Below, in pieces: positions 36,005 through 45,232 of a DNA stretch of 64,000 nucleotides. The translations under genes were made by a program, and so were the position numbers. The stretch lies in assembly GCA_030587365.1 (NCBI GenBank), contig JAUQZE010000004.1, positions 19,903 through 83,902 on the forward strand. The letters are read 5' to 3'. How positions within the stretch are numbered: the first letter of the stretch is position 1; each line of letters begins with the position of its first letter. Source of the DNA: Candidatus Freyarchaeota archaeon. GTDB lineage: Archaea > Asgardarchaeota > Jordiarchaeia > Jordiarchaeales > Jordiarchaeaceae. Below the pieces are notes generated by a model, which worked only from the letters and a program-made list of their open reading frames with translations, was not told the origin of the DNA and searched no databases.

Positions 36005-37174
36005 GTGTGGGATATAATTATTGCGGGTGGAGGACCTGCGGGGCTTATTTGTTCAGAAAAACTGGCTTCGTACGGTCTCAATGTACTTGTTTTAGACGAT
36101 AGAGCCGAACCCAACATGGACAAACCTTGTGGAGGTATGCTAACAGAGAGAGCATTACGTGAGTTTGCTTTGGATGATAGTATCTTGGAAAGGGAGATTT
36201 GGGGAGTTGGAGTGGCCTACCGAGAGGGGGAATCTTTTACAATAGACTACGATGAAAGAGTCGGGGGTAATGTTCACCGCTCAAAACTCGGTAGATATTT
36301 AGCTCAGAGAGCGATTTCTGCCGGTGCGGAGGTGAGATCAAAAGAGCGTGTTAAAAAATTAAAGGTGCTACAGGACTACGTGGAGCTATCGGCATCTGAA
36401 ACTTTACAAACGAAAATGGTTGTAGGAGCAGATGGCGCCAATTCTCTTATCAAAAATTTATTGAATCCGACGGAGGACCGATCGTCTCTAGGTTTCTGTG
36501 TACAGTATTTGATGAGTATGAATCCCGAATCAATAGACGAAAGATTTGGAAGAAGAAATGAGTTCTACTACGGTGGCGATGTATCTCCCTTCGGCTACGC
36601 TTGGATATTCCCAAAGAGAGACTGTGTAGCTGTGGGTGTGGGGGCGCTTCTGTCAAAAGTTAAAGAAAACCTGAAAACCTACCTCGAAAATTTTGTTAAG
36701 AAGCATCCCATCGCCTCCAAGAAATTAGAAGGTGCAAAAGTAATCAGGTTTGACGCTGCCCTAGTTCCGCTTTCAGGTCTAACCTCTAAAATCTATTCAG
36801 ACAGAATCGTCCTTTTGGGAGATGCGGCAGGAACGGTATCTCCAATCACCGGTGAGGGCATGTATTACTCTATGAAGAGCGGAGAAACAGCCGCCGAAGT
36901 TATCAATAACGCGTTTCAAAAAAGTGACTTTGGCGAGAAAGTTTTGTCGGTTTATCAGAAAAAGTTAAAAAAACAAATTGGCAGCGAGTTGAAATGGGGA
37001 GTTTGGCTCCAAAACTATTTCTTAAAGGGGCAGTCCTCAAAGGTGGGAGGCGGGATTATGTCCGATAAGAGTATGCAAAAACTGGTGGGCGACCTTTTAC
37101 TTGGAAGAAAATCCTATACCCGAATACTAGTTCAAGCAGCACCTTACTGGATAAAAAGCAAAATTAAGAAATAG
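36005..37174 (+). CDS. Geranylgeranyl reductase family FAD-dependent oxidoreductase
   Basis: Saturates the isoprenoid chains of archaeal membrane lipids. About 389 residues. N-terminal Rossmann FAD motif IIAGGGPAGLICSEKL, the CGGMLTERAL segment, YGYAWIFPK-like motif (PFGYAWIFPKRDCVAVG), and the second FAD motif LLGDAAGTVSPITGEGMYYSM. The frame opens at TTG 35996, but GGAGG is too close. The GTG at 36005 has proper spacing and starts just before the FAD motif. Confidence 0.9.
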   Translation: MWDIIIAGGGPAGLICSEKLASYGLNVLVLDDRAEPNMDKPCGGMLTERALREFALDDSILEREIWGVGVAYREGESFTIDYDERVGGNVHRSKLGRYLAQRAISAGAEVRSKERVKKLKVLQDYVELSASETLQTKMVVGADGANSLIKNLLNPTEDRSSLGFCVQYLMSMNPESIDERFGRRNEFYYGGDVSPFGYAWIFPKRDCVAVGVGALLSKVKENLKTYLENFVKKHPIASKKLEGAKVIRFDAALVPLSGLTSKIYSDRIVLLGDAAGTVSPITGEGMYYSMKSGETAAEVINNAFQKSDFGEKVLSVYQKKLKKQIGSELKWGVWLQNYFLKGQSSKVGGGIMSDKSMQKLVGDLLLGRKSYTRILVQAAPYWIKSKIKK

Positions 37175-37491
37175 CAAAGCCTTGAGATGACAGAAATACT
37201 AAAAAGACGGAATACGGATAAGAAACATAGATGATAGAACTGACCTGCACTGAGCCCATCAAGCAATGAGGAAATGCACCTATTTTGATTAACATTCAGT
37301 TCTCTATCAAACTTTCTTTTTCTAATCCCAATCCCTTTTTACTGAAAGAAACTTTTGAAAAACGCCGATGTACTCCATGAAAAAATACTTTAAAATTAAA
37401 GACCTAAACCAATAAGCAGGTTTCATTGATAAAATAAGCTCGAAACTTTTTTACATTCTCGCCGTTTAGAGCATTGTTTGTGGGTGAATCT
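37175..37491. other. Intergenic region, nothing recognised
   Basis: 317 nt without a supported gene. AT-rich, with a possible TATA-like TTTAAAATTAAAG near 37388-37400 before the ubiquitin-like gene. No repeat or structured RNA noticed. Confidence 0.4.
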
Positions 37492-37773
37492 ATGAAGATT
37501 ATGGTTCGGGCTATGTCGTCCCTTAAATACACCGCAAAAAAGAGTAAAATGTCTTTAAACATAGAAGAGGGGGCGACGGTTCGTTCTCTTCTTAATTCGA
37601 TACGTAAAGTGGATGAGAAGCTTTTTAATGCTATTTTGGATCATGAAGGCGAGTTGAATTCAGGCATAATCATTCTGGTAAACAAAAAAGACATAGATGT
37701 GCTCCAGGGATTGGATACAAAATTACAAGACGGAGATGCCGTGTTCCTTCTTTCGGCGGTCCACGGTGGTTGA
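37492..37773 (+). CDS. ThiS/MoaD-type ubiquitin-like protein (SAMP-like)
   Basis: 93 residues with beta-grasp pattern: MKIMVRAMSS, GATVRSLLNSI, GIIILVNKKDID, LQDGDAVFLLSAVHGG. The terminal Gly-Gly is the site of thiocarboxylation or isopeptide linkage in MoaD/ThiS and archaeal SAMP proteins. It could supply sulfur for molybdopterin (needed by the AOR at the left edge if that uses MoaD), for tRNA thiolation, or act as a protein modifier. No E1 or MoaE gene is beside it. ATG at 37492 chosen after GGTGA. Confidence 0.85.
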   Translation: MKIMVRAMSSLKYTAKKSKMSLNIEEGATVRSLLNSIRKVDEKLFNAILDHEGELNSGIIILVNKKDIDVLQGLDTKLQDGDAVFLLSAVHGG

Positions 37774-37828
37774 GTTTAACTATTTTTGGTTGGATTTTTA
37801 ACATTCAAAATGCGGGGAATAAGCAGAA

Positions 37829-38785
37829 CTATTTGGTCAGTTGGAACATTTTTTCAAGGGCGCCTCTTGCCTTCTCCGCCACCTTTTCGGGAACCTTTAC
37901 CATGTTCTCTTTGGGTTTATTAATGATTACGTCTCGTATTTTTTCTAGAGTGTTTAACTTCATGTTCCTGCAGATGGCTTTTTCTGATGCGGGGATTAAA
38001 ATTTTATTTCCATCGATTTCTCTTTTCATGCGTTCTATTAGACCTATCTCCGTTCCAATGATGAATTCCTTCTCTTTTGATTCTTTAACATAGTTGAACA
38101 TGAAACTTGTGGATCCAACTATGTCCGCTACGTTCTGAACCTCCATTTCACACTCAGGGTGAACAAGTGCAACCGCATTAGGGTGCTTCCTTTTCAGTTC
38201 CAGAATCATTTCCGGTGCGAATCTTACGTGCACAATACAGTATCCGTCCTCCGGTACCGGAATGGTCTTAACCCCGGTCTTTTTTTCCACGTAGTCTGCA
38301 AGATTTTTATCTGGTCCGAAGAGAACCTTTTCTGCACCCAAGGCTTTTACCACTTTCGCCGCGTTTGCCGATGTGCAAATAACATCGGCTTCTGCCTTCG
38401 CCTCCGCAAGGGTGTTTACATATAATACGACCGGCAGGTCTGGATGTTCTGCTTTCGCCTTTATGAGGATATTTTTTGGGCACATCATTGCCATGGGACA
38501 TCTGGCTTTCGGCTCAGGGACGTAAATCTCGGCGTCTGGATTGAGAATTGACATTGTTTCCGCCATAAAGTCGACTCCGCAGAAAACGATTGTGTCTGCT
38601 TTGATCTCTTTTTGAGCCAACCTTGCCAATTCGAGACTGTCGCCGAGAACGTCTGCAATTTCTTGAATCTCGGGCCTCTGATAGTTATGAGCGGGAAGAA
38701 ATATGTTCTCACCCTTCTTAAGTTTTAGAATCTCCTCTTGTAATTCCTTGGTTCTATTTCCCTGAGACAAAACAAACAACTCCAT
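37829..38785 (-). CDS. nadA: Quinolinate synthase A
   Basis: Condenses iminoaspartate with dihydroxyacetone phosphate to quinolinate for NAD synthesis, using a 4Fe-4S cluster. Motifs: LPAHNYQRPEIQEIADVLGD, VFCGVDFMAETMSILNP (first cluster Cys), VHPECEMEVQNVAD (second) and a third Cys near the C-terminus (EKAICRNMKLNTLEKI). About 318 residues. The frame could begin 63 nt upstream at GTG 38848, but family members start near ELQEEILKL, so I use the ATG at 38785. No partner gene nadB or nadC adjoins. Confidence 0.9.
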   Translation of the reverse strand: MELFVLSQGNRTKELQEEILKLKKGENIFLPAHNYQRPEIQEIADVLGDSLELARLAQKEIKADTIVFCGVDFMAETMSILNPDAEIYVPEPKARCPMAMMCPKNILIKAKAEHPDLPVVLYVNTLAEAKAEADVICTSANAAKVVKALGAEKVLFGPDKNLADYVEKKTGVKTIPVPEDGYCIVHVRFAPEMILELKRKHPNAVALVHPECEMEVQNVADIVGSTSFMFNYVKESKEKEFIIGTEIGLIERMKREIDGNKILIPASEKAICRNMKLNTLEKIRDVIINKPKENMVKVPEKVAEKARGALEKMFQLTK

Positions 38786-38980
38786 AGAGACTGGGAGAAC
38801 GGTATGGTTCAAGAATTTAAATTCATTTTGTTTTTGTAAGTTATACACTAAGTACCCGACCAGAATAAAAGAAAATACTGCCTAAATTAAATTCCTAAGA
38901 AGCTTTTTTAGATTCAAATTTATTAACATTTTTAAGTTTTAAAGTAGATTAATAGTATATTTCATAATCGGTGTCTGGCC

Positions 38981-39412
38981 ATGTTTAAGAAGATTTTAGT
39001 AGCAACAGATGGTTCGAAGCATGCCGAAAAGGCTGTGGATTACTCTATTGCGCTTGCGGAGGCTTTCCGAGCTGAACTCATTGTTCTAAGCGTTGTGGAA
39101 AAGGCTCAACTGGAACGCTTGGAACCCTACGCAAAAGAAAGTATACAAGAAATCAAAGAGAAGATGAAGTTAAAGGCAAAACAATTCGTGGACGAAGCGG
39201 AGAAAAAGGCCAAAAGTAAAAATATAAAAGTCACCAAATATATTTTGGAGGGCGACCCCGCAGAATTAGTTTGTGACCAAGCTGAGAGAGAAGGGGTAGA
39301 CTTGATAGTTGTTGGTACCCGTGGAAGTACCGGGGTTCAAAGAGTAGTGGTAGGCAGTCATGCAATAAGGATTATACGCTGGAGCAAGAGACCTGTTTTA
39401 ATTGCTCGTTAA
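38981..39412 (+). CDS. Universal stress protein (UspA family)
   Basis: 143-residue single Usp domain. FKKILVATDGSKHAEKAVDYS at the start, and the ATP-binding motif GTRGSTGVQRVVVGSHA near the C-terminus (G-2x-G-9x-G-S pattern), so probably an ATP-binding Usp. Cytosolic, usually dimeric, role in stress adaptation. ATG with GGTG about 9 nt upstream. Stand-alone gene. Confidence 0.9.
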   Translation: MFKKILVATDGSKHAEKAVDYSIALAEAFRAELIVLSVVEKAQLERLEPYAKESIQEIKEKMKLKAKQFVDEAEKKAKSKNIKVTKYILEGDPAELVCDQAEREGVDLIVVGTRGSTGVQRVVVGSHAIRIIRWSKRPVLIAR

Positions 39413-39554
39413 AGTTTGCTCTTGGATATTTTATTGTTATTAATTTCGTTTATTGTGTTTGCTTAGAGGGAATGGTTTTTAGCCTAAGGTTTGTTAATAA
39501 GTAATTGGCGTCTGGTTGTTTTAATATCTAAAGTGTTTTGAAAGAGGGTTCCTG

Positions 39555-40484
39555 ATGACTCAAGTTAAGGGGAAAAACATCGTCATAGGAATGGATAACA
39601 GTTTCAGCATGATCAGGTATAATGATGTACGCGTCTCATCGAATGTTTGGGCGCCCGGGGAAGAAAGTGTATCAAAAATCTTGGAAAAATATTATGTTCC
39701 CCTCTCCTCGGAAAGTGTTAACCGCTTAAAAGAGATGCTGAATGTTCCAGATAAACTAGTTAAGAGATGCGTTGGGGCCGTGACTGCGGGTATTCTCACC
39801 TTTGATGACATGCTTAGACGTAAAATCGGAAACCTCTTCTCGGTTTTCTTTTTTAACGACGACGTTTGGCCAGACCGTGAGAATCGAGAATTAGCCATTT
39901 TCGAAACCACAGAAGAGGATGCCCCCGAAGCTATCATTGCCATGCTGGACTATGGACTGAACTGTAAAGGGGGAACCAACCTTAGCGGGGCTGTCGAGAG
40001 GGGAGTGGAGCTAGCGGAAATGATGATTGACCAAAACCAAGTGAAGCCAGTAATCTTCGTCCTCATCTCAGACGCCGCGCCCTATGAGAAATCTGGAGAC
40101 ACTCCCGAAAAATTTCTACAGACCGTTAAAGATCTGCTTGGCGAAAGAAAAGATATTCACCTCAACTGTGTCAGCATAGGCAAAAGCGCGCACCACGACC
40201 TGTTTAAAGAAGCCGCCGACATTACCGGTGGGAAAAACCTTGCATTATCTTCACCCGACCTTAGCCAGATCACAAAGTGGATAAAAGAGTTATACTCAGA
40301 TGTTATCCCCAAGTCTTCGGTAAAAATGCAGCCTCCCTCTCAAGGATTCAAATGTCCAAATTGTGGCAAAAAATCCAACAGGGCAGTCATTTGTTCAAAT
40401 TGCGGTTGGAAGTTTTGTTCCAAGTGCGGTAAAGCTTCACCTCCAAGCGCCAAATTCTGCTCTAATTGCGCGGCTCCCCTGTGA
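39555..40484 (+). CDS. von Willebrand A domain protein with C-terminal zinc ribbons
   Basis: 309 residues. A VWA domain with a MIDAS-like motif IGMDNSFSMIRYND (D-x-S-x-S) at about residues 12-25, the GGTNLSGAVERGVELAEMM threonine segment, and VIFVLISDAAP (second Asp). Two zinc ribbons at the C-terminus: FKCPNCGKKSNRAVICSNCG and FCSKCGKASPPSAKFCSNC. Likely a metal-dependent protein-binding adaptor in the cytosol. No transmembrane segment. GAGGGTTCCTG precedes the ATG. Partner unknown. Confidence 0.8.
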   Translation: MTQVKGKNIVIGMDNSFSMIRYNDVRVSSNVWAPGEESVSKILEKYYVPLSSESVNRLKEMLNVPDKLVKRCVGAVTAGILTFDDMLRRKIGNLFSVFFFNDDVWPDRENRELAIFETTEEDAPEAIIAMLDYGLNCKGGTNLSGAVERGVELAEMMIDQNQVKPVIFVLISDAAPYEKSGDTPEKFLQTVKDLLGERKDIHLNCVSIGKSAHHDLFKEAADITGGKNLALSSPDLSQITKWIKELYSDVIPKSSVKMQPPSQGFKCPNCGKKSNRAVICSNCGWKFCSKCGKASPPSAKFCSNCAAPL

Positions 40485-40583
40485 AAAGGTATCCAAATTA
40501 GTAAAGTTCGAATATGATTTTTGTATGAAATCTTAATTCATTAATTAAACTTAAAAAGGCTTGTTCTTAGAAATTTCAAACAG

Positions 40584-41879
40584 ATGATTTCTATGGAAAA
40601 GGTTGTACGCGTCTCCGATATAAAAAACCATGTAGGTGAAAATGTTCAAATACGTGGTTGGATGCACCTGAAAAGAGAACATGGAAAGCATATGCTGTTT
40701 TTGGTGGTAAGAGATGGAACTGGTTTCGTTCAAGTGGTATTGAGAGATAACATTCAAGGCTACAACGAGGTATTTAATAGTTATAGAGAAGCCTCAGTAA
40801 TTATCACGGGAGAAGTATCGGAAGACAAGAGGTCTCCTTATGGTTATGAGATAAGGGCGAACGGTGTTAAGGTGGTTTCTCCCTCACAGCCAACAATAGA
40901 GGAGGAGATTCAGCCAGACTCTTCGGTTGAACTATTGCTAGATAAGAGGCATCTTGTTGTCCGGGGTGAAAAAGCTTCAGCTGTGCTGCGCTATACTGAT
41001 AAATTACTTAGATATTTGAGAGAATTTTGTGTCGAAAGAGATTTAACAGAGGTTATTCCTCCCGTATTAACAAAGGCGGCTTGTGAGGGTGGGGCTACGC
41101 TTTTCCCCGTGAAATACTTTGATGATACCGCCTATCTTACACAGTCTTCACAGCTTTATTTGGAGGCGGTCCTCCCAGCTCTTGGTGACGTTTACTGTAT
41201 TCAAAAATCCTTTCGAGCTGAGCACCATAGAACTAGGAGACATCTTTTAGAGTACTACCATTTCGAGCCGGAACTAGCATTTATCGATTTTGGGGACTTG
41301 ATTAGGTTCGCTGAGGACACTATCATACACATCGTTAAGAGAACCTTGGAGGAAGATTACAAAACTTTGGAGCTGTTCGGCGTCACCGACCTTAAGGTGC
41401 CTAGGCAGCCTTTTAGAAGGATGACCTACGCTGAGGCTTTAGATTTCTTCAAGTCTAGGGGTGTCAGTATTGAGCCTGGAATGGATATAGAGGAGTCTAA
41501 GGAGAGACTGCTGGTCGACCATTTTGGAGAGCCTGTTTTCCTCACAGAATTTCCCTCTGTTCAGAAGGCCTTTTACTTTAAGAGAAAGGAGTCTGATGAA
41601 AGCTTGGCTCAAGCTGTAGATTTGTTGGTTCCTACGGTGGGTGAGATTATCGGCGGCGGAATGAGAGAGGACGATTATGACAAAATTATTTCGCGGCTGC
41701 GGGAGATAAATGCAAATCTGGATGATTATCGCTGGTACACGGACTTTAGGAAGTATGGTTCTGTTCCCCACGGCGGCTACGGATTGGGCATTGAGCGGAC
41801 TATAGAATGGATTTTACGCCTAGAGCACATTCGTGATGCTACACTATTTCCAAGATTCATTAACAGACTACTGCCTTGA
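40584..41879 (+). CDS. asnS: Asparaginyl-tRNA synthetase (class II, archaeal type)
   Basis: 431 residues. N-terminal OB-fold anticodon-binding domain (VQIRGWMHLKREHGKHMLFLV), then class II core: motif 2 FRAEHHRTRRHLLEYYHFEPE, motif 3 GGYGLGIERTIEWIL. The segments FLTEFPSVQKAFYFKR and RDATLFPR resemble AsnRS rather than AspRS. An AspRS-like or asparagine-synthetase paralogue is the alternative. TATA-like TTAAACTTAAAAAGG lies about 35 nt before the ATG, consistent with a leaderless or short-leader transcript. Confidence 0.85.
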   Translation: MISMEKVVRVSDIKNHVGENVQIRGWMHLKREHGKHMLFLVVRDGTGFVQVVLRDNIQGYNEVFNSYREASVIITGEVSEDKRSPYGYEIRANGVKVVSPSQPTIEEEIQPDSSVELLLDKRHLVVRGEKASAVLRYTDKLLRYLREFCVERDLTEVIPPVLTKAACEGGATLFPVKYFDDTAYLTQSSQLYLEAVLPALGDVYCIQKSFRAEHHRTRRHLLEYYHFEPELAFIDFGDLIRFAEDTIIHIVKRTLEEDYKTLELFGVTDLKVPRQPFRRMTYAEALDFFKSRGVSIEPGMDIEESKERLLVDHFGEPVFLTEFPSVQKAFYFKRKESDESLAQAVDLLVPTVGEIIGGGMREDDYDKIISRLREINANLDDYRWYTDFRKYGSVPHGGYGLGIERTIEWILRLEHIRDATLFPRFINRLLP

Positions 41880-41997
41880 GGTACAGAGCTTTGTTTAGAA
41901 GTTCCTTCCCTTAACCCTAGGGGAGGCTTTATTAACCTCTTCATCTTTTTCAAATCGATTAAAACCTTTTCTAAACTGGCTTAATACAATTATCAAT

Positions 41998-42747
41998 ATG
42001 GTGATTGTTTTGAGTTATGGCAAGCTTAAGAAGTACGAGAATCATGTTAACACTTATCGGGAATTGTATGAGGATGATGTTTTCAACTACGTTAAGGGAG
42101 TAGAGGTAACGAGGGAGATTATCTCCCTTTCAAAAGAACTTGAGGAGCATTATGAAAATAAAACAAGAAACGCGAATAGCTATTATTCCCCCCTAATGGA
42201 AGCGATCCGGATTTTTTTCAAGTCTCAGAGATGTATCATAGAGGTTTCAAATCGACTTTTTAAGATGGAAATTAATGATTCGCTGTTTAGTTTTGTGGAC
42301 AAGACATCGCTTAATAAGATTCAGTTTGGAAAAATGGTTTTAGATACCTCTTCAGAGCATGATACACAGAAAATAAAGGAGACTTTCTCAGAATCTTTGA
42401 AACATATTAACCCACTTTTGCCCGAACTGGAAGCCGCCCTGAAAAAGGTATCAGAAGCTAAAGATCAGGATCTGGTTTCAGTGTTAGGCGGGGGAGTAAA
42501 TCTCCTGAAAGCTAAAATCTCCTTTTTTAACTCCATTGTCGCGGTTCTTGATAAAAAATTTGGCAAAGCCGTTCAAGAGCTTGAAGAATCTGTTCAATGC
42601 ATGGAAAGAGCCATAAAACAAGTTAACACGAATTTGGATACTAAGGGCGAAGTTGAAAACGCCAAGAAAACCGAAGCCTACCTGAAACTACTTATAAATA
42701 ATTATAGAAATTCCATCAGTATTATGAAAAAGCATGTTTCCAACTAA
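41998..42747 (+). CDS. Helical protein of unknown function
   Basis: 249 residues, charged and almost all-helical with coiled-coil-like stretches (ISLSKELEEHYENKTRNAN; ALKKVSEAKDQDLVSVLGG; ELEESVQCMERAIKQVNTNL). No signal peptide, membrane segment or catalytic motif. The layout resembles four-helix or BAR-like adaptor folds, but this is only a secondary-structure impression. GGTGAT upstream favours TTG at 42010 as an alternative start. Confidence 0.55.
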   Translation: MVIVLSYGKLKKYENHVNTYRELYEDDVFNYVKGVEVTREIISLSKELEEHYENKTRNANSYYSPLMEAIRIFFKSQRCIIEVSNRLFKMEINDSLFSFVDKTSLNKIQFGKMVLDTSSEHDTQKIKETFSESLKHINPLLPELEAALKKVSEAKDQDLVSVLGGGVNLLKAKISFFNSIVAVLDKKFGKAVQELEESVQCMERAIKQVNTNLDTKGEVENAKKTEAYLKLLINNYRNSISIMKKHVSN

Positions 42748-42800
42748 TAACATGGATAAAAAGGGGCTCCTGTAAAGACTCACATGCAAAAATTTAGAAT

Positions 42801-43625
42801 CTAAGCATCCTTGCTTTTTCTAGTCTTAATGGCTTTGAAATAGCACCCGCTGCCTTTCACTCCTTCTGCTATAATGTAATCGTCTATCTTGGCTATTGGG
42901 TAGAGGAAGGGAAATATTAGGTAATCTGGAATCTTGTGGCGCCTGAGGAATTCTCTTATTTCCTCGGCAACTTCGCCGAACTGTTGATTGTAGTAACCAT
43001 AGGCAGCGGCTTTCATGCCTACACTCTTGACTAGCTTCAATATTCTCTTTAGAGTGTATCTTCTGTGGTGTCCGAGGTTTACATCCTCTCTTGTCAACTC
43101 ATTTTTTACCGTTTTTTCCTTTATGATTATCTTCTCTTTCTCGATGGTGGGAACAGTTCCGACAACAGCCCCGTCTTCCTTTATTACTCTTTTTGACTCT
43201 TGCATCGCCTTCGTGTCGTCGGGAATATGCTCCAAAACATCCAGCATTATAACGCCGTCAAAGATATCTTTCCTGAAGGGAAGGGCTTGGCCATCCGCGA
43301 TTAGGAAGTCTATAGGTAGATCGTTTATTTGGGCAGATTTATGAGCCTCAAAGAAATCCTCGTTGGGCAGATCCACGGCAACCATCTTTAAACCGTTTTC
43401 CATTAGTGCCACGCTCCAGACACCCCAACCACATCCCACGTCCAAAACTTTCTGCCTGGGTTTGGGGTCTAGTGCCTTAAAAACCCTCTCAGCCCTTACT
43501 ATGTCGAGTAGGTAGGGGTGTCCTATGGTTCGGTAAATCCACTCTCTAAAGGCTATTACTGCAGGGCTCGGATTTTCGTGTCTATGATAAGATAAGTAGC
43601 GGCCTATTATCGGCTTTCTAAACAA
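42801..43625 (-). CDS. SAM-dependent methyltransferase (class I)
   Basis: 274 residues with Rossmann methyltransferase motifs: motif I VLDVGCGWGVWSVAL, motif II acid in MVAVDLPNEDF, motif IV FDGVIMLDVLEHIPDD, and the UbiE/type-11 style AMQESKRVIKEDGAVVGTVP. The substrate is unknown; lipid, quinone or sugar are possible. TTG start with GGAGG 8 nt upstream. It follows the TrmB-type regulator by 18 nt, so both are probably one transcript and the regulator may control it. Confidence 0.85.
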   Translation of the reverse strand: MFRKPIIGRYLSYHRHENPSPAVIAFREWIYRTIGHPYLLDIVRAERVFKALDPKPRQKVLDVGCGWGVWSVALMENGLKMVAVDLPNEDFFEAHKSAQINDLPIDFLIADGQALPFRKDIFDGVIMLDVLEHIPDDTKAMQESKRVIKEDGAVVGTVPTIEKEKIIIKEKTVKNELTREDVNLGHHRRYTLKRILKLVKSVGMKAAAYGYYNQQFGEVAEEIREFLRRHKIPDYLIFPFLYPIAKIDDYIIAEGVKGSGCYFKAIKTRKSKDA

Positions 43626-43643
43626 TCAGTAAGCCTCCATACT

Positions 43644-44447
43644 TCATTTTTTATTCAACTTGGATGTATTCCAGAGGTATTCAAAATAATCGGTTGCTAA
43701 TGCGGCGAGTCCCAGATGGTCCGACCATATTCCCATTGTGAAAATAATTTCCCCTTTCGGGGTGATTTCTGGGAATATAATGATTGCCTCACGTTTATCT
43801 ATTATTATACCGCCGCCATATAATACGTCTCTGGTTCTTATCTCTCTAGAGTATTTAAACAATTTGTCCAAAATCGTGTCATCAACATCCGAAGTCATAA
43901 ATTTGGTTTCCACATCTTTGCCCCTTAGTTTATCCAAAATCTGTTGCAGAGTATCAATATTTTCATCCGTTATTTTCGGAAAAGCGATTAGTATGTTCTT
44001 CTTTGTTTTCTCCACCATCTCCCTGATTTTTTCTAAGAGGTTCTCCTCTCCATGAATTATCCAAATGTCCGGTCGTTCAGACTCCCCGCTTTTCTCATAA
44101 AGCGGTTGAAGCTCACTAACAATCTGCTCCTCGTTCTCCTCTAACTCCTTCTGCATTTGAAGCTTAAGATTCCTCATCGCCTCCAGCGGGGGTCTGGGCA
44201 TGTACCTGTTGGGTCTCCCTCTGTCCGATTTCACCCAACCCTTCTTCTCAAGTCTTTCCGCCACCTCGTAGATTCTAGAATAAGGCACCCCACTTTTCTT
44301 GCTCAATTCAATCGCCGTAAGTGAGCCAGAATTCACAAGAGTTAAATAGACCTCAATCTCATACTTGGTGAGCCCGATGTCCTCCAACGTCTTTTTGGTT
44401 TTGTTGCTTATCATATCCACCAGCCTAAAAGCTTCCTGAGCGCTCAT
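43644..44447 (-). CDS. TrmB-family transcriptional regulator
   Basis: 267 residues. An N-terminal winged helix (LTKYEIEVYLTLVNSGSLTA, ELSKKSGVPYSRIYEVAERL, KKGWVKSDRGRPNRYMP), a coiled linker (LKLQMQKELEENEEQIVSEL), then the TrmB effector domain with PLD-like fold (IWIIHGEENLLEKIREMVEK). TrmB proteins bind sugars and repress or activate transport and metabolism genes. It is upstream of a methyltransferase and divergent from the gene at 44604 across an AT-rich promoter gap. Confidence 0.85.
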   Translation of the reverse strand: MSAQEAFRLVDMISNKTKKTLEDIGLTKYEIEVYLTLVNSGSLTAIELSKKSGVPYSRIYEVAERLEKKGWVKSDRGRPNRYMPRPPLEAMRNLKLQMQKELEENEEQIVSELQPLYEKSGESERPDIWIIHGEENLLEKIREMVEKTKKNILIAFPKITDENIDTLQQILDKLRGKDVETKFMTSDVDDTILDKLFKYSREIRTRDVLYGGGIIIDKREAIIIFPEITPKGEIIFTMGIWSDHLGLAALATDYFEYLWNTSKLNKK

Positions 44448-44603
44448 AGAGTTTTTTGATTCTTTATTATCTGTATTTTTTTAATCTTTTTAAATTATTG
44501 ATGACAGATTCCTATTATTAAACTTTAAAAAACTTAAATACGCGACCAACCAGATGTTTAAAACAACAATATTAAAAGAATATTAAAAATTGGAGACCCT
44601 ACA

Positions 44604-45002
44604 GTGTACGTGATTACTACGAAAAAACTCCAAGATTTAAGAAGCCTTCTAGTTGAAAAAGGCTTTAAGGTAAGACAGCACTGCTGCGAATATTTTTTAA
44701 TCAGAAACAACCAATTCGTAGGTGTTCTCTCACTATTTCCCAACTGGAATCAAGTACTATTCACCAGTACCAAGACGCCGAAATCTGAAAAAGCAGCCAC
44801 AGAAATTCTCGAGTTAGTCAAAGAAATATTCCCTAAACTAAAAGTAGAAATTCGGGGCACGGAAAATACGAAAACCAGAACTACCCCAAAACTAACAGAA
44901 AAATTGGACGAAAAACCGTCCATGAGCAAGAAAGGGACGATTAGACATGGGAGAAGAAGAAAATCAGGAGACAAAAAAAAGCGTAAAAGCAATCCACATT
45001 GA
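44604..45002 (+). CDS. Small basic-tailed protein of unknown function
   Basis: 132 residues. The first about 80 form an alpha-beta domain (VITTKKLQDLRSLLVEKGF, FLIRNNQFVGVLSLFPNW). The tail is very basic (RHGRRRKSGDKKKRKSNPH) and could bind nucleic acid. GTG start. Its 3' end overlaps the ferredoxin gene at 44947 by 56 nt in another frame, implying translational coupling. Family not recognised. Confidence 0.55.
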   Translation: MYVITTKKLQDLRSLLVEKGFKVRQHCCEYFLIRNNQFVGVLSLFPNWNQVLFTSTKTPKSEKAATEILELVKEIFPKLKVEIRGTENTKTRTTPKLTEKLDEKPSMSKKGTIRHGRRRKSGDKKKRKSNPH

Positions 45003-45201
45003 CCCAAAGCTTTGCAAAGGCTGCGAGCTATGTGGATTATGCGTATACTACTGCCCACGCAATGTATTTGAAAAATCGAAAAAACAAAATGAGCAGGGAT
45101 ATTATCCCCCAATACCTATCAATACAAAAGGCTGTAGGGGGTGCAAAGTATGCGAACTCTATTGCCCCGAGTTGGCAATCTTTGTTGAAGAAGAAAGCTA
45201 A
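44947..45201 (+). CDS. 2[4Fe-4S] ferredoxin (KorD/PorD-like)
   Basis: 84 residues with two motifs: CKGCELCGLCVYYCP and CRGCKVCELYCP, the spacing typical of 2-oxoacid:ferredoxin oxidoreductase delta subunits. The N-terminal extension is charged. The ATG lies inside the preceding gene. No other 2-oxoacid oxidoreductase subunit is nearby, so it may act as a free ferredoxin or serve the LpdD-like protein downstream. Confidence 0.85.
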   Translation: MGEEENQETKKSVKAIHIDPKLCKGCELCGLCVYYCPRNVFEKSKKQNEQGYYPPIPINTKGCRGCKVCELYCPELAIFVEEES

Positions 45202-45232
45202 AAACCTTTTTAAATTTTTTAGAGGCAGCGTC

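Noticed and set aside
44999..45232. N-terminal extension of the LpdD-like frame upstream of 45233
   Set aside because: It overlaps the ferredoxin gene in another frame and its residues look like an out-of-frame read; the ATG at 45233 has GAGG upstream.
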